In this document: positions 26,699-34,779 of the stretch, piece by piece
Position numbering within the stretch: position 1 is the first letter of the stretch
How the letters are laid out: each line of letters opens with the position of its first letter
Origin: Sulfurimonas sp.
GTDB lineage: Bacteria > Campylobacterota > Campylobacteria > Campylobacterales > Sulfurimonadaceae
Assembly (NCBI RefSeq): GCF_026196735.1
Contig: NZ_JAPHUF010000010.1
Coordinates: forward strand, 62,001 to 126,000
DNA: 64,000 nt
Direction of reading: 5' to 3'
Made by a program: the position numbers and the translations under genes
Notes under the pieces: generated by a model
The model's input: only the letters and a program-made list of their open reading frames with translations
Told to the model about the DNA's origin: nothing
Database searches by the model: none

Positions 26699-27327
26699 TG
26701 TTTGAATTTTTAGCTTTAATTACTAATAAGCACTATTGGAAACTTCACAGTTACATAATTAAATTTATATTTATTATTTATGGTATAAAAGTTGGTAAAA
26801 ATTTTTATTGTGAGGGTGTGCCAAAACTTAAAATACGAGGTAAAGCTAAAAATATTGTTATTGGAGATAATGTTAATTTTTTAGGTAATATTGACCTTAG
26901 AAATAGGGAAAATGGCAAAATTGTTATTTGTGATAGTGTAAGTATAGATAGTGATACTAGGTTTGTTTCTGCTAATGATACAATCTTAACTATAGGCGAA
27001 GGAACTGGAATAGGTCCTTTTTGTGTTTTCAACTGTGGTGTGAGCGTTAGTATTGGAAAAAATTGTTTAATTTCTGGACATATTTATATTCAATCTTCTG
27101 AGCATGGATTTGATAAAGGAAAGCTTATTAAAGAACAGAACCATTCATATGGTGAGATAATTATAGGAGATGATTGCTGGTTGGCAGCAGAAGTAATGAT
27201 CGCAAAAAATGTTAAGTTAGGTAGTGGATGCGTAGTTGGAGCTAAATCGTTTTTACGTAATATTGAATATGAAGATAATAGTATTATTACGGGTACACCA
27301 AGTAAAAAGATTGGGGAAAGAAAATGA
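26698..27327 (+). CDS. Left-handed beta-helix acyltransferase
   Basis: A 209-residue protein with hexapeptide repeats through residues 45-200 (IVIGDNVNFLGNI, TIGEGTGIGPFCVF, IIIGDDCWLAAEVMI, VKLGSGCVVGAKS), and a catalytic-type His in SSEHGFD. An N-terminal hydrophobic stretch near residues 15-32 may sit at the membrane. Family members are O- or N-acetyltransferases of surface sugars. It starts on the last base of the AsnB stop region and overlaps the next gene by 4 bases. Acceptor unknown. Confidence 0.82.
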   Translation: MFEFLALITNKHYWKLHSYIIKFIFIIYGIKVGKNFYCEGVPKLKIRGKAKNIVIGDNVNFLGNIDLRNRENGKIVICDSVSIDSDTRFVSANDTILTIGEGTGIGPFCVFNCGVSVSIGKNCLISGHIYIQSSEHGFDKGKLIKEQNHSYGEIIIGDDCWLAAEVMIAKNVKLGSGCVVGAKSFLRNIEYEDNSIITGTPSKKIGERK

Positions 27328-28454
27328 AATATTGTAAAAAATGTATTATGCCTACTAGTAGACCTGGAATTACTTTAAATGAAGAGGGCATATGTGGTGG
27401 ATGCTTAGGTTTTAAAGAAAAAAAAGAAGAGATTGATTGGAAATCAAGAGGCAAAGAATTAGATAAAATATTAGATACTTTTAGAAGTAAAGGTGATTAT
27501 GACTGTCTGATTCCAGTAAGTGGTGGAAAAGATAGCACATGGCAAGTATATACGATGCTTCAGCGGGGTATGAAACCTTTAGCAATAACCATAAAATGTC
27601 AATATAGAACAGAACTAGGGCAAAGAAACTTAGATAACTTAATAAGTTTAGGCGTAGATCATATTGACTTTACTGTTAATCCTGAAATTGACTCTAAATT
27701 TATGTTGAAGACATTTGAACAAAATGGTAATCCATCGCTAGTAGAACATCTAATAATGTGGTCCACTATTATTAAAACAGCACTTAGGTATAACATTAAT
27801 TTGATAGTTTGGGCTGAAAATTCTGCCTTGGAATATGGTGGTAGTAAAGATGATAGAAATAAATTTAGAATGGATTATGACTGGATAAAAAAATATGGTG
27901 TTACTAATGGAACAGTAGCTGAAGACTGGATAGATGAAAATATAACTTTAAAAGATATAAGTAGTTATCAGTTACCGTATGAATCTGAATTAAATAAAGC
28001 AGGTATTGAAAACTTATTCTTAGGTATGTATATGGAATGGGAGCCAGAGGATGTTGCAAAGAAATCACAAACAGTCGGCTTTGAATGGGCTGAAAATCCT
28101 GTTTTAGGTTTACATCCTTTTGTAGGTGTTGATTGTGATTTTAGAGTAGTACACCATTTTATGAAGTGGTATAAATTTGGATTAACAAAGCTTTGGGATA
28201 ATCTAGCTATTGAAATTCGAGAAGGAAGAATGACAAGAGATGAGTCTGTAGAATATCTTAAAAATAATGAAGAGCCTATACCGAACAAAGAGATAGAAAG
28301 TTTTTGTAGTTATTTAAATATATCTATAGAAAGATTTTATGAATTAGCGGAATCTCATAGAAATTTAGACATATGGGAAAAAGATGAATATGGAAGTTGG
28401 TATTTGCCTGCATTTAAAAAAGAATTTGGATTTTGGAAAGAGTTTTTAAAGTGA
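27324..28454 (+). CDS. N-acetyl sugar amidotransferase (PseA/WbpG/PtmG-like)
   Basis: A 376-residue adenine-nucleotide alpha-hydrolase-fold enzyme with PP-loop PVSGGKDSTWQ and paired cysteines CKKC and CGGC that probably bind zinc. WAENSALEYGGS and LGLHPFVGVDCDFRVVHHFMKWYKFG are characteristic of the PseA/WbpG family, which makes acetamidino groups on nonulosonates or 2,3-diacetamido sugars. In Pseudomonas it works with HisH/HisF-like partners; none is present here. It sits 340 bases upstream of a NeuB-type synthase, consistent with an amidino nonulosonate. Confidence 0.85.
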   Translation: MKYCKKCIMPTSRPGITLNEEGICGGCLGFKEKKEEIDWKSRGKELDKILDTFRSKGDYDCLIPVSGGKDSTWQVYTMLQRGMKPLAITIKCQYRTELGQRNLDNLISLGVDHIDFTVNPEIDSKFMLKTFEQNGNPSLVEHLIMWSTIIKTALRYNINLIVWAENSALEYGGSKDDRNKFRMDYDWIKKYGVTNGTVAEDWIDENITLKDISSYQLPYESELNKAGIENLFLGMYMEWEPEDVAKKSQTVGFEWAENPVLGLHPFVGVDCDFRVVHHFMKWYKFGLTKLWDNLAIEIREGRMTRDESVEYLKNNEEPIPNKEIESFCSYLNISIERFYELAESHRNLDIWEKDEYGSWYLPAFKKEFGFWKEFLK

Positions 28455-28801
28455 GACTTGATTTAACAGATGAACCAAGACATTTTGGTGTAAAAGGGCA
28501 TGAAATAAAAGATTATGGAAAAATCTTTTTAAATCATGATGAGATGGTTTCTTTTAAATCAGGGAGTGGTAAAGAGTATGACTTCGTTGCAAAAGAGTGG
28601 GGATTTTATGCTACACCCTCCATTAATTCTAGATTGATAAAAGAAGGCTTTAAAACTGCTTTAGTAGTTAATGAAAGTAACCAATTATATATAATGGCAG
28701 TTGAGAAAGATAAGCTTGATATTTTTAAAAAGTATTTAAAAAATAATCAGGACAATAAAATCATTTGTTGGTTAGATGAATTTTTTAAGGAAGAGAATTG
28801 A
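28451..28801 (+). CDS. Small conserved-looking protein of unknown function
   Basis: I do not recognise this 116-residue protein. It starts at GTG 28451 overlapping the previous stop (GTGA), and its stop overlaps the TTG of neuB. The tight two-sided coupling argues that it is a real cassette member. A longer reading from 28433 would overlap the preceding gene without a start signal. It has no signal peptide or membrane segment. The sequence is charged, with a central KEWGFYATPSINSRL and a C-terminal half (LYIMAVEKDKLDIF) with alternating beta and helix character. It could be a small binding partner of the amidotransferase or synthase. Confidence 0.65.
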   Translation: MRLDLTDEPRHFGVKGHEIKDYGKIFLNHDEMVSFKSGSGKEYDFVAKEWGFYATPSINSRLIKEGFKTALVVNESNQLYIMAVEKDKLDIFKKYLKNNQDNKIICWLDEFFKEEN

Positions 28802-29859
28802 AAACTTACATAATAGCAGAAATAGGGATAAATTTTAATGGCAGTCTTGACAACTGTTACAAAATGATTGATATGTCTGTTAATGCTGGTTGTAATGCAG
28901 CTAAATTTCAAATATTTAGTGCAAAAAATTTGTATCCAAGAAGTGCAGGTGAACTCGATTGGAAAGATGATAAAGAAGAATATAGTTATGATATTTTTGA
29001 GGCTGTAAAAAAATTCGAATTACCAAATGAGTGGGTAGATGAATTAATGAAGTATTGCAAAGACAAAAAAATAGATTTTATGGCTTCAGTATTTGATATC
29101 GAAGGTTTGAATATAATGATAGAAAAAGGGATGAAAGTAATTAAACTTTCTTCTTATACCATTACTAATATACCTCTTATTGAAGCTGCTGCAAAAACTG
29201 GACTTCCTATTATTATGAGTACTGGTGGTGCTACTATCGGTGAAACAGAAGGTGCCGTTAATACAGTTTTAAAGTATCATGACAATTTAACTATATTGCA
29301 TTGCTCGATTCAATATCCGACAAAGTTAGAAGATGTAAATATGGGTGTTATGGATACATTTGCAAAAGTTTTTCCAAATATTAAAACCGGGTATTCAGAT
29401 CATACAGAGGAACCTTCAGATGCACCTGTTCAATCTATTTATTTAGGTGGATCAGTTGTTGAAAAACATATAACATTAGATAAGCAGATGAAAGGTCCTG
29501 ATCATTTCTTCGCACTTGAACCAGATGAATTGAAAAAGATGGTTGTAGATATTAGAGATGCAGAAAAACGATATGAAAAAAAGACTTTTAAAATTGACAA
29601 AACTATATATGGAAGCAGTGAAAAAATATGTCATGAACATGAACAATATTTAAGAGATTTTTGTTATATGACACTGTTTTCTAAAAAAGATATTCAAAAA
29701 GGCGAAATAATAAAAGCAGAAGATATTTCTATTTTAAGAGCAGGTAAAAAAGAAAAAGGTTTGGAGCCTAAGTATCTTAAGTTATTTAAAGAAAACAAAG
29801 TAACCGCAACAAAAAATATTGGCTTTGAAGATCCAATAAATTGGGAATCTATTTTATAA
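28798..29859 (+). CDS. neuB: NeuB-family nonulosonate synthase (PEP-condensing, with SAF domain)
   Basis: Condenses phosphoenolpyruvate with a six-carbon amino sugar to give a nine-carbon sialic-acid-like sugar. The 353-residue protein has EIGINFNGSLD, AAKFQIF, KLSSYTITNIPLIE, LHCSIQYPT, GYSDHT and VEKHITLDKQMKGPDHFFALEPDE. A C-terminal SAF (antifreeze-like) domain begins near residue 285 (FCYMTLFSKKDIQKGE). The GPDHFFALEP stretch differs from the usual NeuB, LegI and PseI forms, so the product cannot be named. It uses TTG at 28798 with a strong AAGGAAGAG ribosome-binding site. Confidence 0.9.
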   Translation: MKTYIIAEIGINFNGSLDNCYKMIDMSVNAGCNAAKFQIFSAKNLYPRSAGELDWKDDKEEYSYDIFEAVKKFELPNEWVDELMKYCKDKKIDFMASVFDIEGLNIMIEKGMKVIKLSSYTITNIPLIEAAAKTGLPIIMSTGGATIGETEGAVNTVLKYHDNLTILHCSIQYPTKLEDVNMGVMDTFAKVFPNIKTGYSDHTEEPSDAPVQSIYLGGSVVEKHITLDKQMKGPDHFFALEPDELKKMVVDIRDAEKRYEKKTFKIDKTIYGSSEKICHEHEQYLRDFCYMTLFSKKDIQKGEIIKAEDISILRAGKKEKGLEPKYLKLFKENKVTATKNIGFEDPINWESIL

Positions 29860-30846
29860 ATGAGAAAGATACTCTTTAGGGCAGATGCTGCTCCTCATAT
29901 TGGGATAGGTGATTTGATGTCATTGATCAATATATCAAAGTATTTTGATGAAACTTATGAAAAGTATTTTATAATCAAAGATTATAAAGCTGGGGTAGAG
30001 TTAGTTAAAAAATATGATTTGCAAAATTGTTTTATTATTGATTCTACTACAGTATTAAAAGATGAAATCACATATATAAATAATTTTATAGATAGTTATG
30101 ACATAGATATACTGTTTTTTGAAATTACAGAAAGAAAGTTATCTGAGTATAGTGGTATAAGTGAAAAAATTAAAAAAGTAGCAGTTAATTTTGATGGTAA
30201 TATTTTAGATGATTTAGATTTGGTAATTGATTGGGATGTCGAGGCTCATAAGTTTTTCGATATAAAAAAGTATCCAAATACAAGATTTCTACTAGGGCCA
30301 GAATATGTTATTTTACCTAAAGAATTTTATTCTAAAAAGGTAAAAATAAGAAAATTCAATTTAACTAATAAAAAAGTTTTAATCGCAATGGGTGGGGCAG
30401 ATGAATTTGATTTTACTGGTAAAGTTGTCGATAGTATAATAAGATTCAATTTAGAAATAGAGTTAAATGTTATCACAGGTTCTGGTTATGAATATAAAGA
30501 TATCTTGGAAGCTAGATTAAACAACAGTGGTGTGAAGTACCAAATAAAGCATAACATTACAAATATGCTAGATGAATACTTGGCTTGTGACATAGGTATA
30601 GGAGCAGGTGGACTGACATCTAGCGAATTGGTAGCAACAAAAGTTTCACCTATTTTAATTGCAACTTATAAACATCAAATAGCAAGATGTGAATATTTTG
30701 ATGAAAAAGGCTGGGCAAAATATTTAGGTTACAGAGAACTTAGTGATAGTGAATTGAGAGATGCTATCACAAACCCAATTAAACCATTAGACAAAAACAT
30801 TTTCAATACAAGTAAAATAGTGGAGTTAATAGATGAGCTTTTCTAA
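29860..30846 (+). CDS. PseG-like nucleotide-sugar hydrolase homologue with altered active site
   Basis: A 328-residue GT-B-like protein related to PseG, which removes UDP from UDP-2,4-diacetamido-trideoxy-altrose before PseI acts. It retains RADAAPHIGIG, AMGGADEFDFTG and the C-terminal DIGIGAGGLTSSELVATKVSPILIA. The catalytic His of PseG (His17 in a GxGH motif) is replaced by Asp at residue 18 in GIGDLMS, and the following Arg is absent. It lies directly after neuB, the expected place for the hydrolase. Either the chemistry is shifted or the protein has another role. Confidence 0.78.
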   Translation: MRKILFRADAAPHIGIGDLMSLINISKYFDETYEKYFIIKDYKAGVELVKKYDLQNCFIIDSTTVLKDEITYINNFIDSYDIDILFFEITERKLSEYSGISEKIKKVAVNFDGNILDDLDLVIDWDVEAHKFFDIKKYPNTRFLLGPEYVILPKEFYSKKVKIRKFNLTNKKVLIAMGGADEFDFTGKVVDSIIRFNLEIELNVITGSGYEYKDILEARLNNSGVKYQIKHNITNMLDEYLACDIGIGAGGLTSSELVATKVSPILIATYKHQIARCEYFDEKGWAKYLGYRELSDSELRDAITNPIKPLDKNIFNTSKIVELIDELF

Positions 30847-31588
30847 TGATATTGTGCTAAAAGATGAAGAGATATGCTATTATTTTAGATATTTGGATTG
30901 GGATAGTGAATTTTTCAATAGACCATCATATTTTTTAGATATTAAAAAATCAAATCTTCTTGTGAGTAATCTGATAAAAAAAGAAATACAAGAAAGATTA
31001 AAAGGATGTTTTGTTACCGTAAAAATAGATACATGTTTTAATTATGAAATAGTGTCATTTTTACAAGAATGCGGTTGTACTTACATTGATACAGAAATTA
31101 CACTGGAATATATAAGTGATAAAAACTCTGAAGATAAAGATACTATCAATCAAATTCAAGCAATCAAAGAAAATAAAAATGAAAAACTACCGTATGATGA
31201 ATTAGGAAAGTCGTTTTCCTTAACAAGATTTCATACAGATTTAAATATTAGTAATTCTAAAGCAGATATTTTATGGACAAATTACTTGAAAAACTATAAA
31301 CTTTCAGAGGATAAGCATATGTTTAGTGCCAAAATTAGTGGTGAGTTTGCTGGTATTATTTTGGTTAATGTAGATAAAGAAATAGCGACACTTTTTTTTG
31401 TAGCAGTAGTAGAACAGTTTAGAGGATTAGGAGTTGGCAGAGTGCTTATTAATAAAGTTTTAGATTATTTTAAAGATTATACAATTCAAACAGGAACACA
31501 AGTTAAAAATACTAATGCTCTAAATTTTTATATCAGCAACGGTTTAAGTAAAATTCAAAAAACTTCAACAATTTTACATAGGTGGTAG
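30833..31588 (+). CDS. GNAT acetyltransferase, WecD/PseH-like
   Basis: A 251-residue protein. The N-terminal YFRYLDWDSEFFNRPSYFLD resembles the WecD family, and the C-terminal GNAT acetyl-CoA site reads VEQFRGLGVGRVLI, followed by NTNALNFYISNGL. Such enzymes acetylate the 4-amino group of 4-amino-4,6-dideoxy sugars, so the DegT aminotransferase product at 22597 is a logical substrate. It overlaps the PseG-like gene by 14 bases and ends next to a scar of gene fragments. Confidence 0.83.
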   Translation: MSFSNDIVLKDEEICYYFRYLDWDSEFFNRPSYFLDIKKSNLLVSNLIKKEIQERLKGCFVTVKIDTCFNYEIVSFLQECGCTYIDTEITLEYISDKNSEDKDTINQIQAIKENKNEKLPYDELGKSFSLTRFHTDLNISNSKADILWTNYLKNYKLSEDKHMFSAKISGEFAGIILVNVDKEIATLFFVAVVEQFRGLGVGRVLINKVLDYFKDYTIQTGTQVKNTNALNFYISNGLSKIQKTSTILHRW

Positions 31589-31591
31589 TGA

Positions 31592-31651
31592 ATGAAAAAT
31601 TTAATTATAGCAATACACCCAGATGATGAACTGTCCCGAAATTGTATATAA
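31592..31651 (+). pseudogene. N-terminal remnant of a PIG-L/LmbE deacetylase
   Basis: The 19-codon reading MKNLIIAIHPDDEL followed by a quick stop carries the zinc-binding HPDDE motif that opens PIG-L deacetylases, normally 200 or more residues long. Homology ends abruptly at about 31632, and unrelated sequence follows. It begins 3 bases after the GNAT stop, so an intact deacetylase probably once belonged to this operon. Confidence 0.7.
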
Positions 31652-31741
31652 AATTGAGGCTGAAACTTTATGATATTTGGAATGACCCCAATAAAGTAGA
31701 CAAATTTTAATTCAAACAGTTTAAATAAAAATGGTGATCAT
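31632..31741 (+). other. Non-coding junction with possible insertion-sequence end
   Basis: This 110-base stretch has no coding similarity that I can see and joins two unrelated gene fragments. The segment TGACCCCAATAAAGTAGACA near 31682 resembles terminal repeats of IS3-like elements as I remember them, but no transposase or matching second end is visible. I regard it as a recombination scar, possibly IS-derived. Confidence 0.3.
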
Positions 31742-32142
31742 ATGTACAAGCAAGGAAGCAAGAAAAATATATATGAACATGATTATTATAAAGCTTTTCA
31801 TTTAGAAGATAATTTTTATGAAACAAGAGGACTATTAGAGATAAAAAAATTTTCAAAATGGTGTAAAAATAATAATATTAAATTTTTCATAACTTTTCCA
31901 AATATTATGACTCATGAATCATATTTAAAGACTTCTTACAAAGATTACTTTAATGACTTAATAAAATATTTTAAAATTAATAAAATAGATGTAATTGGGA
32001 GACCATCAGATTTTTTTATCCAAAAGAATATTTTTATGATTCATATTATCATTTGAATAATATGGCAGCACCAATTAGAACGAAACAATTTATAGAAAAA
32101 TATCTAGAGTTTAACAATAAGCATAATTTTAATAAAATTTAG
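31742..32142 (+). pseudogene. Frameshifted C-terminal remnant of an SGNH-hydrolase-like protein
   Basis: The reading frame from 31742 gives FSKWCKNNNIKFFITFPN and a Tyr-rich helical region typical of the end of SGNH-like surface-glycan hydrolases or acyltransferase partners. It hits a stop at 32056. Moving to the next frame at a T5 run (32031-32035) restores FYDSYYHLNNMAAPIRTKQF, the usual C-terminal Asp-His region, to a stop at 32142. One missing T explains the break. The N-terminal two thirds of the gene are absent, so even with the shift repaired it would be a fragment. Confidence 0.6.
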
Positions 32143-32158
32143 TTACATTATATGCATG

Positions 32159-32171
32159 AAGGGTGACCCTT
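32159..32171 (+). other. Short GC-containing hairpin after the pseudogene scar
   Basis: AAGGG and CCCTT pair perfectly around a TGA loop, the strongest small hairpin in the only long gap of the glycan run. The tail is A/T-rich but not a clean T-run, so terminator activity is doubtful. The next gene starts 28 bases later. Confidence 0.25.
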
Positions 32172-32198
32172 TATTTAAGTTTTTAAGGACAATTAATA

Positions 32199-33803
32199 GT
32201 GGAATTAGATAAATTTATAGAGTATTTAAAAAAATTTTCGAAATATAAAAATCAAGATAGTGGTAAAAGAATTTTTTTTGATATATTAGGTGCTGAAATC
32301 CCAGGTTATATATACAGTAGTGCTTTATTTACCATAACAATGAATAAGTTGGGTTATAATATAGATTATCAGATAGGCAACAATCAAGGTAAATTAAAAA
32401 AAATATATAGTTTTAACGCTGTGAATTTTTTCACGCCAAAGAAATATAAGATATTAAAGTATTTACCAAAAATGATGTTATTAAATCTTATAAATATACC
32501 AAATTATTTTAGTGTAAATAAATTATTTAATATGTATATAGATAATGTATATGTCGGAGATTTAATATATGATTCTTATAATAGAAGAGAAGAACAGCCA
32601 TCCATTGATGAAATAAATTTAAAATATTTTAGAAAAATAAATGAAGCTTTTTTTTATTATTGCTATTATGTTGATATATTTAAATCTAATAAATATGAGT
32701 ATACTATCTTAAATCATAACTGTTATATTAGCAATGCCTTAATAGGAAGAGTGTCACAAAGATTTGGTTCTAAGCCAATATTGCTAAGTGGTGATTATAT
32801 GGGTATACTTGCCAGAAAATTATACCCAGATGATGCAGTTTTTAATTTTTATTCAATAATGAATACAAAACTATATAAAGAAAGTTTAGAGAGAGAGAAG
32901 TTAGTTAAAAAAGCAGAAGTTTTTTTTGATAATGTTATGAATCAAACAGTAAAAACGCATGATAGTGTTAATTTTGAGGTTGCAAAAACTATTACTGATA
33001 TCCAAGAGCGAATAGAGGTGCTAAAGTATAAGAATAGTGGTAAAAAAATAGTTGTGATATCTTCTCATGTTTTAATTGATAATATTGTTGGTTCAGACGG
33101 TCGTAGACAAACTTACAGAGATATACTCGTATGGTTACGTGAAACTTTGATACTGTGTGAAAAAAATAAAAATATTATTACATTTTTAAAACCACATCCA
33201 AGAGAATATGCATTTAAATACACGCCAACAATTATAGATGTATATAATGATTTAAATTTAAAAAATATAAAATTGTGGCCTGATAACTTAGATATGAAAG
33301 ACAATCATGACCTAATAGATGCCATAATAACTATTAGGGGTAGTGTTTCTTTTGAATTTCCTGGATTTGGAATACCTGTAATACTAGCAGGTAAAGATCA
33401 TGCTGGTGCATCAGGTTTTGGGATTGTAAACGAAATTGACAAGGTAGATGAATATGAAAAAGCAATTGCGAATATACATAACTTAAAGAAACTAGATGAT
33501 GTCAGTATAAGAAAAAGCAAGTTAATATACTTTATGTATTTCAATTCAATTTTTTATAAGTTAGGTGATGAGTTGAGATTTAAAAAAGAGGATTTATTTA
33601 AGGAAGAATACCTTGTTACAGATCCAAAACAGTTACCATTAAATCCATATAAAGATAATGTAGCAGACATTTTAATAGAAAAGTTAGAAAAGTTTGAAGA
33701 AAATTATAAAGAGTATCTAGCAAACTGGGTGAATTTCTTGAATGATGATAGTCTTACTCTTTTGGGTGAAATACAGTATAAAGAAAGATATTTAAGTGAT
33801 TAA
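32199..33803 (+). CDS. Capsule-type GT-B glycosyltransferase-like protein
   Basis: I do not recognise a named equivalent for this 534-residue protein. The C-terminal half has FLKPHPREYAF and ITIRGSVSFEFPGFGIPVILAGK, the pattern of phosphate and nucleotide binding in capsule-synthesis (KpsS/KpsC-like) and CDP-glycerol-type transferases. No membrane helix is evident. It starts at GTG 32199 behind an AAGGA ribosome-binding site, and is the first gene after the scar region. Its stop overlaps the MurB-like gene by 8 bases. A glycan transferase role is likely; donor unknown. Confidence 0.65.
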   Translation: MELDKFIEYLKKFSKYKNQDSGKRIFFDILGAEIPGYIYSSALFTITMNKLGYNIDYQIGNNQGKLKKIYSFNAVNFFTPKKYKILKYLPKMMLLNLINIPNYFSVNKLFNMYIDNVYVGDLIYDSYNRREEQPSIDEINLKYFRKINEAFFYYCYYVDIFKSNKYEYTILNHNCYISNALIGRVSQRFGSKPILLSGDYMGILARKLYPDDAVFNFYSIMNTKLYKESLEREKLVKKAEVFFDNVMNQTVKTHDSVNFEVAKTITDIQERIEVLKYKNSGKKIVVISSHVLIDNIVGSDGRRQTYRDILVWLRETLILCEKNKNIITFLKPHPREYAFKYTPTIIDVYNDLNLKNIKLWPDNLDMKDNHDLIDAIITIRGSVSFEFPGFGIPVILAGKDHAGASGFGIVNEIDKVDEYEKAIANIHNLKKLDDVSIRKSKLIYFMYFNSIFYKLGDELRFKKEDLFKEEYLVTDPKQLPLNPYKDNVADILIEKLEKFEENYKEYLANWVNFLNDDSLTLLGEIQYKERYLSD

Positions 33804-34779
33804 TAAAAATTTAGAAAATTATTTAGATATTAACAGTATTTCATTCAAAAAAGATGTTAGCTTGAGTAAAATTTCTTATTTTAAAACAGGTGGAGTTGTT
33901 AAACTTGTTGTATATCCAGATTCTATTAATAGTTTAAAAGATATCGTAAATTTTGCTCGAGCAAACAATATTAAATTTGAAATATTTGGTAAAACAACAA
34001 ATTGTCTGTTTTTAGATAGTTTTGTAGCCAATTTATTTATTTTTACTAAGCATATAAATAATATCATGATAGAGGATGAAAAGTATTTGATAGCAGAGTG
34101 CGGTGCTTACTTGCCAACTGTGGCAAAAACTGTTTCAATGAGTGGATATACTGGCTTTGAAGGGCTTGTTGGAATTCCGGGAAGTATTGGAGCATCGGTC
34201 TTAATGAATGCTGGCTCATATGGCAATGAAGTATTTGACAATTTGATTAGTGTTGATATTTTAGATAACTATGGAAATATAAAAACAGTTTATAAAAAAG
34301 ATATTGACTTCTCATTTAGAAATACTCAATTTAAAATAGATAGTAGCATAGTGCTGAGTACTAAGTTCTCACTTGTTAAAGGGAACTTGAGTTCAATTAA
34401 AAATAAGATAAAAAATGTAAGTGTAAACAGAAGAGACACCCAAGAACATGTGTTGCCTAACTTAGGTAGTCTATTTGCAACTCGTGATATTTATAGTGAT
34501 ATCGCTCAAGTTAATGTTATATATAAAGTAATTCTTTATTTAATTCGTAAAACATATAGATTTAAAAAAGAGATTAATAATAAATTTTTGAATAAACTAA
34601 CGTGTAAGTTCTTTGATATTGATTTTGAATCACAACCATTTTCAGATAAAACAATGAATTGTATTGTTAATAGAGGAAAAGGGTGTGAAGAAGTATATAA
34701 ATATATTTTAGATCTTAAAAGTATAAATCCAGAAATGAAACTAGAAAATGAAATAATAGGAATACTCAATGCTGATTAG
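33796..34779 (+). CDS. MurB-like UDP-N-acetylenolpyruvoylglucosamine reductase paralogue
   Basis: MurB reduces the enolpyruvyl ether of UDP-GlcNAc to UDP-MurNAc using FAD and NADPH. The 327-residue protein has the FAD-binding [40 protein letters not shown] with R175, PNLGSLFA with S225, and LENEIIGIL with E319. These three match the catalytic Arg159, Ser229 and Glu325 of E. coli MurB, so it looks active. Its place between a capsule-type transferase and a sugar acetyltransferase suggests a role in a lactyl-substituted sugar rather than peptidoglycan. It could alternatively be the cell's only MurB. GTG start at 33796. Confidence 0.88.
   Translation: MINKNLENYLDINSISFKKDVSLSKISYFKTGGVVKLVVYPDSINSLKDIVNFARANNIKFEIFGKTTNCLFLDSFVANLFIFTKHINNIMIEDEKYLIAECGAYLPTVAKTVSMSGYTGFEGLVGIPGSIGASVLMNAGSYGNEVFDNLISVDILDNYGNIKTVYKKDIDFSFRNTQFKIDSSIVLSTKFSLVKGNLSSIKNKIKNVSVNRRDTQEHVLPNLGSLFATRDIYSDIAQVNVIYKVILYLIRKTYRFKKEINNKFLNKLTCKFFDIDFESQPFSDKTMNCIVNRGKGCEEVYKYILDLKSINPEMKLENEIIGILNAD

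Noticed and set aside
32159-32171. Intrinsic terminator inside the glycan run
   Set aside because: The stem is only 5 bp and lacks a following T-run; listed only as a short hairpin.
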